Positions 43,331 to 52,672 of a DNA stretch of 64,000 bases are shown here, in pieces (positions within the stretch are counted from its first letter, which is position 1; each line of letters starts with the position of its first letter). The stretch is from the NCBI GenBank assembly GCA_002293535.1, contig DBDK01000005.1, positions 4,727 to 68,726 of the forward strand. The letters run 5' to 3'. The position numbers and the translations under genes were made by a program. This DNA is from Alistipes sp. UBA934. Its GTDB lineage: Bacteria; Bacteroidota; Bacteroidia; Bacteroidales; Rikenellaceae. Under the pieces are notes generated by a model, which made no database searches, had not been told where the DNA came from, and saw nothing but the letters and a program-made list of their open reading frames with translations.

Positions 43331-43338
43331 CAAAGATA
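43331..43338 (-). promoter_or_regulatory. -7 box TATCTTTG of rpmH
   Basis: An exact TAnnTTTG match on the minus strand, about 64 nt before the rpmH start. A TTG suited to a -33 element lies about 19-20 nt upstream, in the end of rsmG. Unlike most other promoters here it leaves a real 5' leader. Confidence 0.6.
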
Positions 43339-43349
43339 GACAAAATTTT

Positions 43350-44048
43350 TCATTTCGCAATGTGAATCACCTTTTTTGTCTCGAAAAATTCTTCGTCGAA
43401 CCAATCGGAGATGTTGTATGAGGTGTAGGGGTGTTTCGCATCGGCAAGCTCTTGCGTCAAATCGCCGCCTTTGAGCAAAAGAAAACCATTCGGAAGAGCA
43501 CCGTGCCTGCCTTTTTCGAGTTTGTTTTGCGCCCAGCCAATAATGGTTACGGCAGGAGCGACGGCGCGACTAACAACGTAGTCGAACTTATCAGGAACGT
43601 TTTCGGCACGAGAGTTCAATGGAGTGAGGTTTTTGAGGCCGATTACGCGGGAGATTTCTTCTACTACTTTGATCTTTTTGCCTATGGAATCGACCGCCGT
43701 GAAGTGCGCATCCGGGAACATAATCGCAAGCGGAATGGCCGGAAAGCCGCCCCCGGTGCCAATGTCGAGGATCCGGGCGCCGGGAGAGAAAACGGCCTGC
43801 GGATTGCGGTCGAGCTCGTTCGTTTCTGTCGCCAGGCCGGACACTCGCGCGATGGCCAGCGAATGGAGCACGTGACGCAGGTAGAGTTCGTCGAGGTCCT
43901 TACGTGAAATAACGTTGATCTTAGTATTCCATTCCTCGTACAAAGGACCCAGGGCAGTAAACTGTTCCCGCTGATAGACAGTAAGTTGTGGAAAGTATTT
44001 CAACAAATAGTTCAGCGGCAACGGCTGCAGCGATTTATTTATCTTCAT
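43350..44048 (-). CDS. rsmG: 16S rRNA (guanine527-N7)-methyltransferase
   Basis: A 232-residue RsmG/GidB with WNTKINVISRKDLDELYLRHVLHSL (cited in part), the SAM motif ILDIGTGGGFPAIPLAIMFP, FTAVDSIGKKIKVV and VVSRAVAP. It methylates G527 of 16S rRNA. ATG at 44048 gives MKINKSLQPLP and overlaps the sigma factor gene by 14 nt, so it is likely translated from the same mRNA as the sigma factor and glycosyltransferase. Confidence 0.94.
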   Translation of the reverse strand: MKINKSLQPLPLNYLLKYFPQLTVYQREQFTALGPLYEEWNTKINVISRKDLDELYLRHVLHSLAIARVSGLATETNELDRNPQAVFSPGARILDIGTGGGFPAIPLAIMFPDAHFTAVDSIGKKIKVVEEISRVIGLKNLTPLNSRAENVPDKFDYVVSRAVAPAVTIIGWAQNKLEKGRHGALPNGFLLLKGGDLTQELADAKHPYTSYNISDWFDEEFFETKKVIHIAK

Positions 44049-44616
44049 ACTCCATTCCCATTTTTTTCGCAAGTTCTAAACGAGCGCGATGAATCTGGGT
44101 TTTGATAGTACCCATAGGCAGACCCAATTCCTCTGAAATCTCTTCATAAGTGAGATCTTTAAAGAAACGTAACTCGATGAGATAACGATACTTAGGCGTC
44201 ATCATATCAAGATATTGTTCAAGTTGAGATTGTCGCTGAGCGCGGATGATATTCTCCTCAGGATTAGGCGCAAGAGAGGCAGGTTGGCGGACATATTCAC
44301 CGTGAGAACCCTCGATGGAGATGTCGTCGCGCCGCTTGCGAACATAGTCGATAAAGGTGTTTTTAGCAATCGTATATATCCACTGCCCGAATGCATACCG
44401 ACGGTTGTAACTACTTAAATTTAAGAATGCTTTGATGAAAATTTCCTGGATCAGGTCGTCCGTGTCATCGCTTTTTTGACCGGTGCGTTGCAGGTAAAGT
44501 TGCCTCAATGCGCCACCATAGCGATTGAACAGATGCTCGAACGCGCGCGAGTCACCCTCCAAGACCATATCGACCAGTTCGGAATCGGTGGCAACGATGT
44601 ATTTTTCTATCTCCAT
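44035..44616 (-). CDS. RNA polymerase sigma factor, ECF/SigW-like
   Basis: A 193-residue sigma-70 family protein. Region 2 contains FNRYGGALRQLYLQRT, DDTDDLIQEIFIKAFLNL and YAFGQWIYTIAKNTFIDYVRKR. Region 4 contains YRYLIELRFFKDLTYEEISEELGLPMGTIKTQIHRA (cited in part). This looks like a housekeeping-type ECF sigma of Bacteroidota, often constitutive and next to core genes, with no anti-sigma gene nearby. It overlaps both neighbours (10 nt with the glycosyltransferase, 14 nt with rsmG). Confidence 0.92.
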   Translation of the reverse strand: MEIEKYIVATDSELVDMVLEGDSRAFEHLFNRYGGALRQLYLQRTGQKSDDTDDLIQEIFIKAFLNLSSYNRRYAFGQWIYTIAKNTFIDYVRKRRDDISIEGSHGEYVRQPASLAPNPEENIIRAQRQSQLEQYLDMMTPKYRYLIELRFFKDLTYEEISEELGLPMGTIKTQIHRARLELAKKMGMEYEDK

Positions 44617-45797
44617 ACTTCGCGTATAGGCTTGATTATGCGCGAAATAAATACCATCACCTCAAATAAAGGTTCAAGTAGATCATTGATGAAATAGAGC
44701 GGAACGAGATGCTTCTCGCCCAATCGTTTTGCTACGCGACCCATCTGAATCAAGACCACGATAAACCTAATCAGAAGCAATCCCACGGCGGCAATTTTCA
44801 CCTCAGGCGGCATCAAAACTATAGCCGCAGCGATGCACGCGAAGAACAAAAGACGACTGCCAGCCTCCCATTCTATAAAACTACGCGTACGCACGGGATA
44901 GAAAGGGTAGGCGTGATTACGCAAGCGGCACTCGTGAAACCACCAACCGAGCCTGCCCCAGCGCATTTGACGAACAGTGGCCCGCGGATGCATCACGATT
45001 GTGTAGTTGTCGGGCGTAAAGAGCTGCTGCATAAACAGATCGTCCTCGCCGATATTCAAATTCAAGTGACCGAAGCCCTTATGGTCGAAGTAGAGACTCC
45101 TGCTGAATCCAAGGTTCTGGATAGTGCCGCGATAGGGTTTGTGCAAGATAGCAGCCGTAATGTAGAGAAGAGAAGAGAACATTCTTGACGAACGTATTAT
45201 CTTGTCAGACAGCCCTTTGGAAGGTTCGATGCCGCAGTATCCTATAACGATCTGTCCCTTCTCGAACCCGCGGGCCATCAGGCTTAACCATCGCGATGAG
45301 GTGGGGTGGGCGTCCGGCGTGGTGATTACGATATTATCGTATCGCGCTGCCTTGATGCCAATGTTGAGAGCCATTTTGTTGCTGATCGGGAAGAGCGGAT
45401 GCTGCTTGATGCGGCTAACACGAAACCTCGGTTCGGATTCCGAAATCGCTTCCAGAGACTCGCCAAAGTCGTTACTGTTACCGATATAGACAACGATGAT
45501 CTCGAAAATCGGATGATCTTGTGCCAGCAGCAACGGTAACGTACCCTCGACCCAAAGATAGTCATCGGCCATCACGACGATAACAGAAATAGTCGGAACG
45601 ACGGCGGTTAAACTACCGGTTTCTTGAGAGTTAGCAGCTGTCGAAGAGCCTATCTTGAAGAGCGGCAGGCGGCGGAAAAGCCCTATGTAATAGTGCATTT
45701 GGACGCTGAAAAGCACCAGCGCAAGCGCCATCAGCGCTATTCCCCACGGCCCGTAGGCACCCACTGCCTCGTTCCAATATTGAGCGATTATCTCCAT
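44607..45797 (-). CDS. Membrane-bound family 2 glycosyltransferase
   Basis: A 396-residue protein with an N-terminal membrane helix (ALMALALVLFSVQMHYYIGL), a GT2 domain (TISVIVVMADDYLWVEGTL, NKMALNIGIKAARYDNIVITT, then PDAHP in place of a classic DxD, NIGEDDLFMQQL and the RQMRWGRLGWW end motif) and two or more C-terminal helices. It should add a sugar to a lipid-linked or envelope glycan, but donor and acceptor are unknown. It is the first gene of the GT2-sigma-rsmG unit, with TACTTTTG 8 nt before the ATG. Confidence 0.87.
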   Translation of the reverse strand: MEIIAQYWNEAVGAYGPWGIALMALALVLFSVQMHYYIGLFRRLPLFKIGSSTAANSQETGSLTAVVPTISVIVVMADDYLWVEGTLPLLLAQDHPIFEIIVVYIGNSNDFGESLEAISESEPRFRVSRIKQHPLFPISNKMALNIGIKAARYDNIVITTPDAHPTSSRWLSLMARGFEKGQIVIGYCGIEPSKGLSDKIIRSSRMFSSLLYITAAILHKPYRGTIQNLGFSRSLYFDHKGFGHLNLNIGEDDLFMQQLFTPDNYTIVMHPRATVRQMRWGRLGWWFHECRLRNHAYPFYPVRTRSFIEWEAGSRLLFFACIAAAIVLMPPEVKIAAVGLLLIRFIVVLIQMGRVAKRLGEKHLVPLYFINDLLEPLFEVMVFISRIIKPIREVWR

Positions 45798-45805
45798 TTA
45801 TCGGG

Positions 45806-45813
45806 CAAAAGTA
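45806..45813 (-). promoter_or_regulatory. -7 box TACTTTTG of the glycosyltransferase unit
   Basis: An exact TAnnTTTG match on the minus strand, 8 nt before the ATG at 45797. Confidence 0.6.
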
Positions 45814-45826
45814 GTGAAAGCCGAGC

Positions 45827-45853
45827 GATAATGCAAGCTTGCTTGCAATTATC
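45827..45853. repeat. Imperfect inverted repeat in the tgt upstream gap
   Basis: GATAATGCAAG and CTTGCAATTATC pair over 11 bp with one bulged A and a CTTG loop. The 126-bp gap also holds two copies of AAAAGTAGTGAAA (near 45807 and 45892). It may be an operator between the divergent glycosyltransferase and tgt promoters. Confidence 0.5.
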
Positions 45854-45910
45854 CGAGGCGCATCCTACTTAAAACGAGCGAAACGAAGATAAAAGTAGTG
45901 AAAAAATCCA

Positions 45911-45918
45911 TATCTTTG
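45911..45918 (+). promoter_or_regulatory. -7 box TATCTTTG of the tgt-tpiA operon
   Basis: An exact TAnnTTTG match 5 nt before the tgt ATG. As no other box is apparent before tpiA, it may drive the whole six-gene operon. Confidence 0.65.
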
Positions 45919-45923
45919 CAACA

Positions 45924-47050
<1,127 letters not shown>

Positions 47051-47054
<4 letters not shown>

Positions 47055-48202
47055 AGCTGAAATTCCCAGGCATAAAGATCCTCGACCGCTACATAATCGG
47101 CAAGTTTTTAGGGACTTACCTCTTCTCGATCGCGATATTTATCGTGATTCTGGTGATTTTTGACTACGCCGAAAAGGTAGACGATTTCATCACAAACAAA
47201 GCATCGTTTTCGGCCATCGTGATGCAATATTACCTCAATTTCATACCTTCGTTCATCAACCAATTCTCTGGCCTGCTGACATTTATAGGTGTGATATTCT
47301 TTACCTCCAAGATGGCATACAACACCGAAATCGTGGCGATGCTGTCGAGCGGAGAGAGTTTCAGAAGGCTGATGTGGCCCTATTTTCTGTCGGCAACAGC
47401 GATTATGGTGTTCGCGCTGGCGCTGAATTTGTGGGTGATACCGAGAGCCAGCGAACGAAGGGTTGCCTTTGAAACTCAGTACATTACGCGTACACGCCTG
47501 CAAAGTCAGCAGTACGATGCCGACATTTATCGTCAAATTGCGCCAGGCCGGTTCGTCTATTTGCGCAATTTTAACGGCGAAACCCAGCGAGTCAGCTATT
47601 TTGCCATCGAGCAGTATTCCGGAAGCAGTCTGATAGAAGCTTTGGAGGCCGCAGATGCTACCTACAGTGACGCAACGGGCCGTTGGACTGCCAACCGCTA
47701 TACGATTCGACGCCTGCCGGGCTGGGGTGCAGGAGTCGATTCACTGGGAATGCCAACGCCGGGATTAGTCGCTGAGGAATTTGAACAATTAATTCAATTA
47801 GACACGCTTATAAACTTAAATACAAATGAATTAGGCAACGTGGATATGCTCATCAAAACGATGAACATAGGTGAGTTAAACCATTTCATACGCCAACAAC
47901 GCGACAAGGGCTCGGATATGATGGCCCTGTTCGAGGTCGAGCGTCAAAGTCGTTTTTCATACCCTGCGGCAATCTTCATTTTGACCCTCATCGGAGTGTC
48001 GCTCTCGTCGCGTAAAGTGCGGGGAGGCACAGGGTTACATATCGGAATGGGTATCACCTTATGCTTTGCCTACATATTGCTGAGCCGTTTTGCCGAAGAG
48101 TTTGCCAAGGGAGGGATTTTGCCCGCGGCCGTGTCTGTTTGGCTACCCAACATACTGTTCGCAGCCATCGCCGTATGGCTGTATATTAAAGCACCTAAAT
48201 AG
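47051..48202 (+). CDS. LptF/LptG family LPS export permease
   Basis: A 383-residue YjgP/YjgQ permease. It begins KILDRYIIGKFLGTYLFSIA with the usual first helix, has GVIFFTSKMAYNTEIVAMLSSGESFRRLM (the coupling-helix region, cited in part), a periplasmic jellyroll part in the middle and three C-terminal helices. It moves LPS out of the inner membrane with LptB. ATG at 47051 overlaps the tgt stop. Its presence in one operon with lpxI and lpxB groups LPS synthesis and export. LptF versus LptG is not decided. Confidence 0.9.
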
Positions 48203-48213
48203 AACGTAAATAT

Positions 48214-49956
48214 ATGAGCATTAACGAACTAAGTGAGCAGGAACAATTGCGGCGAGAGTCGCTGGCCGAATTGAGGCGACTAGGAATAGATCCGTATCCC
48301 GCTGCTGAATACCAAGTTACGACCACAGCAGCAGAGATCGCGACAGAGTTTACTCCTGAGGTTGCAGAGGATCCGACGCGAGCATCGAAATTCGCTGACG
48401 TAAGAATCGCAGGCCGAATTATGAGTCGCCGAATTATGGGTTCGGCGTCGTTTTTCGAGCTGCAGGACCATACGGGCCGCATTCAGGTCTATATTCGCCG
48501 TGACGACATTGCTCCCGACGAGGATAAAACCCTTTATAATACGGTTTTCAAAAAACTGCTCGATATAGGCGATTGGGTTGGTGTAGAGGGATTTGCATTC
48601 TTCACACAAACGGGCGAACTGTCCGTGCACTGCCGCAAATTCACCTTGCTGTCGAAGTCGCTGAAGCCGCTACCGATAGTCAAAGAGAAGGACGGACAGC
48701 TCTATGATGCGTTCACCGATCCGGAGCAAAGGTATCGTCACAGGTATGTGGATCTTGCCGTGAATCCTTCTGTGCGTCAGGTGTTTGAAGCGCGCTCGAA
48801 GATAATTTCCACGATGCGACGATTCTTCGACGATTACGGCTATCTCGAAGTGGAAACGCCGATCCTGCAACCGATTCCAGGTGGAGCAGCCGCACGACCA
48901 TTCACGACACATCATAATGCACTTAACGTAGAACTTTATCTAAGGATAGCCAATGAATTGTATCTGAAGAGATTGATAGTTGGCGGATATGATGGAGTTT
49001 ACGAGTTCGCAAAGGATTTCCGGAACGAAGGAATGGATCGTACGCACAACCCGGAATTCACGGTGATGGAGATTTATGTCGCCTACAAGGACTATCTGTG
49101 GATGATGGAATTTACGGAAAAAATGATTGCTCAGGTGGCTGAAAATCTGCACGGTACGACGCGGGTGAGAGCTTGGGGTAACGACCTCGACTTCACACCG
49201 CCGTTCCGACGCCTGACGATGACAGACGCCATTCGCGAGAAAACCGGTTTCGACATCACAGGCAAGAGTGAAGAAGAGTTACGAGTTGAGTGTCAGCGAC
49301 TTGGTATACCAACCGACGCGACGATGGGAAAAGGCAAGCTGATAGATGCGATTTTCGGTGAAAAGTGCGAGGCAGACCTCATACAACCCACATTTATAAT
49401 GGATTACCCGATCGAGATGTCGCCATTGGTCAAACGCCATCGCGAAAATCCCGAACTGACAGAGCGTTTCGAACTCTTCGTGAATGGCAAGGAACTTTGC
49501 AACGCATACAGCGAACTAAACGACCCCATAGACCAGCTGGAGCGCTTTCAAGAACAACTCGCGCTGAGCGAAAAGGGCGACGACGAGGCGATGTTCATAG
49601 ATACCGATTTTGTGGCCGCGCTCGAATACGGGATGCCGCCAACGTCGGGAATGGGTATCGGGATAGACCGCCTAACTATGTTAATGACAGACAGTTCGTC
49701 GATTCAGGATGTGTTGTTTTTTCCGCAAATGAAGCCCCTCAAGGTGGCGGTTACGGACCCCATTGAACGCTACGTCGAGGCCGGAATTCCCGCCGAGTGG
49801 GCAGAAGTTTTGCAGAAAATGGGCTACATCACGCTGGAGTCTGTGCGAAAACTCTCTGCCGGAAAGCTTTTCAATGATCTGGGAGGTTTCAACAAAAAGA
49901 ATAAACTGGGACTAAAAAACCCTACTGCTGAGGAGGTTAAAGGATGGATAGGATAG
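48214..49956 (+). CDS. lysS: Lysyl-tRNA synthetase, class II
   Basis: A 580-residue class II LysRS. It has an OB-fold anticodon domain (ADVRIAGRIMSRRIMGSASF) and the catalytic core with motif 1 near PILQPIPGGAAARPF, motif 2 in FRNEGMDRTHNPEFTVMEI and motif 3 in GMGIGIDRLTMLM. Beyond motif 3 is an extra C-terminal helical segment of about 75 residues (PAEWAEVLQKMGYITLESVRK ... LGLKNPTAEEVKGW, cited in part), a Bacteroidota-type extension. Its final codons overlap lpxI by 13 nt and contain an AGGAGG that can serve lpxI. Confidence 0.96.
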   Translation: MSINELSEQEQLRRESLAELRRLGIDPYPAAEYQVTTTAAEIATEFTPEVAEDPTRASKFADVRIAGRIMSRRIMGSASFFELQDHTGRIQVYIRRDDIAPDEDKTLYNTVFKKLLDIGDWVGVEGFAFFTQTGELSVHCRKFTLLSKSLKPLPIVKEKDGQLYDAFTDPEQRYRHRYVDLAVNPSVRQVFEARSKIISTMRRFFDDYGYLEVETPILQPIPGGAAARPFTTHHNALNVELYLRIANELYLKRLIVGGYDGVYEFAKDFRNEGMDRTHNPEFTVMEIYVAYKDYLWMMEFTEKMIAQVAENLHGTTRVRAWGNDLDFTPPFRRLTMTDAIREKTGFDITGKSEEELRVECQRLGIPTDATMGKGKLIDAIFGEKCEADLIQPTFIMDYPIEMSPLVKRHRENPELTERFELFVNGKELCNAYSELNDPIDQLERFQEQLALSEKGDDEAMFIDTDFVAALEYGMPPTSGMGIGIDRLTMLMTDSSSIQDVLFFPQMKPLKVAVTDPIERYVEAGIPAEWAEVLQKMGYITLESVRKLSAGKLFNDLGGFNKKNKLGLKNPTAEEVKGWIG

Positions 49957-50777
49957 GACTTGTGGCCGGCAGCGGAATGATGCCGGTGGAGATCATCAGG
50001 AGTTGTCGCACTCGTGGTATTGAAGTGTATGTAGCTGGACTTCAACCTTTTGCCGACGAGACGCTGTTTGCAGGTGCGGGAGCTATTTTTGCCGATGTAC
50101 CGTACGTGATGGCGCGCCTGGGTGAAATGGGAAAGATAATCAAATTCTTTAAGGCTCACGGAGTTACAAATCTTGTTTGGGCCGGAGGGATTAAACGCCC
50201 TTCGCTGAAAGAACTGATTCCCGACTGGGAAACGACCAAAATGCTGGCACGGATCGCGCTAAAAAAACAGAGCGACGACGGTCTGTTCCGTGCGGTAATA
50301 AGTGAGGCTGAACATCTTGGTTTTCACATACTTGGCATAGAAGAAGTGGTGCCCGAAATGATGTTTCACGAAGGGGTTTACGGGCGAGTTAAGCCATCTT
50401 CGGACGATATGGATGACATCAAGCGAGGGATCGAGGTGGCGAAAGCCGTGGGAGCGGTCGATGTGGGTCAAGCTGTTGTGATTCAGGAAGGTATGGTGCT
50501 CGCAGTGGAGGCTGTCGAAGGTACCGATGCGATGCTTGCACGTGCTGCCAGTCTCAAAAAACCAGGCAAAAAACCGGTGATGGTCAAGATTATGAAACCC
50601 GGACAAGACACGCGTGTGGATGTGCCGGCGATGGGCCTGGCTACTGTCGAGCAACTGACCAGACACGGAATGGGAGGCATTGCGGTCGAGGCAGGAGGAA
50701 TCCTTGTCATTGAGCGTGAAGCAGTTATAGCCGCTGCAGATACTGCCGGAGTATTCATAATAGGTGTTCGCGTGTGA
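49944..50777 (+). CDS. lpxI: UDP-2,3-diacylglucosamine pyrophosphatase LpxI
   Basis: A 277-residue LpxI (DUF1009) protein: IGLVAGSGMMPVEIIRSC, NLVWAGGIKRPSLKELIPDW, KQSDDGLFRAVISEAEHLGF, DVGQAVVIQEGMVLAVEAVE with GTD, KIMKPGQDTRVDVPAMG and GIAVEAGGILVIEREAVI. It cleaves UDP-diacyl-GlcN to lipid X in lipid A synthesis. Bacteroidota normally use LpxH for this step, while LpxI next to lpxB is the alphaproteobacterial layout, so transfer is likely. It has a strong AGGAGG 7 nt before the ATG. It ends in a TGATG overlap with lpxB. Confidence 0.93.
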   Translation: MDRIGLVAGSGMMPVEIIRSCRTRGIEVYVAGLQPFADETLFAGAGAIFADVPYVMARLGEMGKIIKFFKAHGVTNLVWAGGIKRPSLKELIPDWETTKMLARIALKKQSDDGLFRAVISEAEHLGFHILGIEEVVPEMMFHEGVYGRVKPSSDDMDDIKRGIEVAKAVGAVDVGQAVVIQEGMVLAVEAVEGTDAMLARAASLKKPGKKPVMVKIMKPGQDTRVDVPAMGLATVEQLTRHGMGGIAVEAGGILVIEREAVIAAADTAGVFIIGVRV

Positions 50778-51901
50778 TGAAGATTTACGTTGTGGCCGGA
50801 GAGCCTTCGGGGGATTTGCTTGCGTCGGGGTTGATGAACGCTCTGCTGCGGGTGCGGCCTGATGTGGAATTTCGTGGGATTGGCGGCGAAACGATGGCGG
50901 CACTGGGCCTGAAGAGCCTGTTCGACATCTCCGAAATCTCCGTGATGGGATTTTTTGAGGTGCTACCGCGATTGCCATTGATTATGAAGCGTATAAGGCA
51001 GACAGTCAAAGATATAGAAATATTTGAACCTGATGTTTTGGTAACGGTAGATAGCTGGGGATTTGTGAGTGCACTACTGAAAAAGTTACGGCGACGTGAA
51101 AAGCAACATTTGGTGCATTTGCCTGTGATTCACTACGTTGCACCTCAGGTTTGGGCTTGGAAAAAGGGTAGGGCGCGCAGTGTAGCAAAGTTGGTCGATA
51201 GACTGCTGACGCTACTGCCGAACGAAGGGCAATATTTTGAGAAATATGGTTTGAAATGCGATTTCGTGGGGCATCCTGTTGTCGAAAGGGTAGCGGAAAT
51301 GCACCTCGATCCTGAAAGTTTTCGTGCTGCGAGGGGTATTCCGGCTGGTGCGCGAATTATTTCTGTGCTGCCAGGAAGTCGCCGACAAGAGGTAAAGCGA
51401 TTGCAACCTATTTTTAATGAGGCGATTAGGTTGCTACGCGAAAAATATGATAATCTTTTTGTGATCGAACCCACATTAACAAGCAGTTTAGATGAACGTC
51501 TTAACAATTTTGCCATCAGCACTATAGCCCTTGCGAAATCCGGAACGGTCTCACTGGAGCTTGCGGCGGTAGGCGTGCCTCATCTGATTGCATATACGTT
51601 CGGCAAGATCTCGAATCTGATAGCGCCGCACGTTATTAAAGTGCAGTTTGCCAACCTGTTAAACATCATCGCCGGACGGGAAATAATACCCGAATTCGTG
51701 CTCAGCCGCTGTAGGCCGGAACTCATTGCAGAATGTGCCTCACGGCTGCTGGATTCACCGTCGGAAGCTGTACGAATGGTCGTAGAAGCCCAAAAGCTAC
51801 TAAAACAACTACGATTACCGGATATTTTGCCATCGGACAAAGCAGCTGAAGTAGTTCTTGAAGTTATTACCAATAACCCACATAAAATCAAATCGTTATG
51901 A
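50777..51901 (+). CDS. lpxB: Lipid-A-disaccharide synthase
   Basis: A 374-residue LpxB: VVAGEPSGDLLASGLM, FRGIGGETMAALGLKSLFDI, SVMGFFEVLPRLPLI, IHYVAPQVWAWKKGRARSVA, LLPNEGQYFEKYGLKCDFVGHPVVE, VLPGSRRQEVKRL and LAKSGTVSLELA. It joins lipid X and UDP-diacyl-GlcN. The HYVAPQVWAWKKGRA and GLKSLFDISEISVMG blocks look alphaproteobacterial rather than like Bacteroides LpxB, which has a different GGDLM and YYISPKIWAWK style. ATG at 50777 is preferred over the GTG one codon before. It overlaps tpiA by ATGA. Confidence 0.94.
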   Translation: MKIYVVAGEPSGDLLASGLMNALLRVRPDVEFRGIGGETMAALGLKSLFDISEISVMGFFEVLPRLPLIMKRIRQTVKDIEIFEPDVLVTVDSWGFVSALLKKLRRREKQHLVHLPVIHYVAPQVWAWKKGRARSVAKLVDRLLTLLPNEGQYFEKYGLKCDFVGHPVVERVAEMHLDPESFRAARGIPAGARIISVLPGSRRQEVKRLQPIFNEAIRLLREKYDNLFVIEPTLTSSLDERLNNFAISTIALAKSGTVSLELAAVGVPHLIAYTFGKISNLIAPHVIKVQFANLLNIIAGREIIPEFVLSRCRPELIAECASRLLDSPSEAVRMVVEAQKLLKQLRLPDILPSDKAAEVVLEVITNNPHKIKSL

Positions 51902-52653
51902 GAAAACAAATTGTTGCAGGAAACTGGAAAATGAACACAACGCCGGAGCAGGGCATCGAACTGGTGAAGGAAATTATGAAAAACATCGGACACGCTTGTA
52001 CATCAGTAAATTACATAGTCTGTCCGCCTTATACTCACCTCTCGGAAGTGGCGAAAATCACGTGCGGAACCGCAATCCAAGTGGGTGCGCAAAACTGTGC
52101 CGAAGAGGCCAAAGGTGCATATACCGGGGAAGTTAGCGCTGAAATGATCGCCTCGCTGGGTGTGCATTACGTTATTTTGGGCCATTCGGAACGTCGTCAA
52201 TACTACGGCGAGACGAGCGCAACGTTAAATAAAAGGATGAGGCAAGCGTATGCAAATGGCTTAGTGCCAATATATTGTGTAGGAGAAACATTGGAAGAAC
52301 GCGAGAGCGGAAAACTTTGGGATGTGGTGAAAGCGCAGATCGAAGAGGTGATTTTCGAGCTCACGGCAGACGAATTCCGCCACGCAATCATCGCTTATGA
52401 ACCCGTTTGGGCCATCGGTACAGGTAAAGTCGCCAGCGCAGATCAGGCACAAGAAATGCACGCTTTCATTCGTAAAACACTGGCAGTCAAGTTCAAAGAT
52501 GCAGCAACCCAGACGCCGATCCTGTATGGTGGCAGTGTGAAACCCGACAACGCAAAAGAAATTTTCGCAAAAGAGGACGTCGATGGCGGCCTCATCGGGG
52601 GGGCATCGCTCAAAGCCGAAGACTTTATGGGAATCGGCAAAGGATTCAATTAG
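51898..52653 (+). CDS. tpiA: Triosephosphate isomerase
   Basis: A 251-residue TIM. It has VAGNWKMNTTPEQG with the substrate Lys, the catalytic His in ILGHSERRQYYGE, the catalytic Glu in AYEPVWAIGTGKVAS, and the phosphate loop YGGSVKPDNA and DGGLIGGASL. It interconverts DHAP and GAP in glycolysis. It is the last gene of the tgt-lptG-lysS-lpxI-lpxB-tpiA string, and converges with lpdA 20 bp later without a clear terminator. Confidence 0.97.
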   Translation: MRKQIVAGNWKMNTTPEQGIELVKEIMKNIGHACTSVNYIVCPPYTHLSEVAKITCGTAIQVGAQNCAEEAKGAYTGEVSAEMIASLGVHYVILGHSERRQYYGETSATLNKRMRQAYANGLVPIYCVGETLEERESGKLWDVVKAQIEEVIFELTADEFRHAIIAYEPVWAIGTGKVASADQAQEMHAFIRKTLAVKFKDAATQTPILYGGSVKPDNAKEIFAKEDVDGGLIGGASLKAEDFMGIGKGFN

Positions 52654-52672
52654 GCCGGAACGCGAGGGCGAT

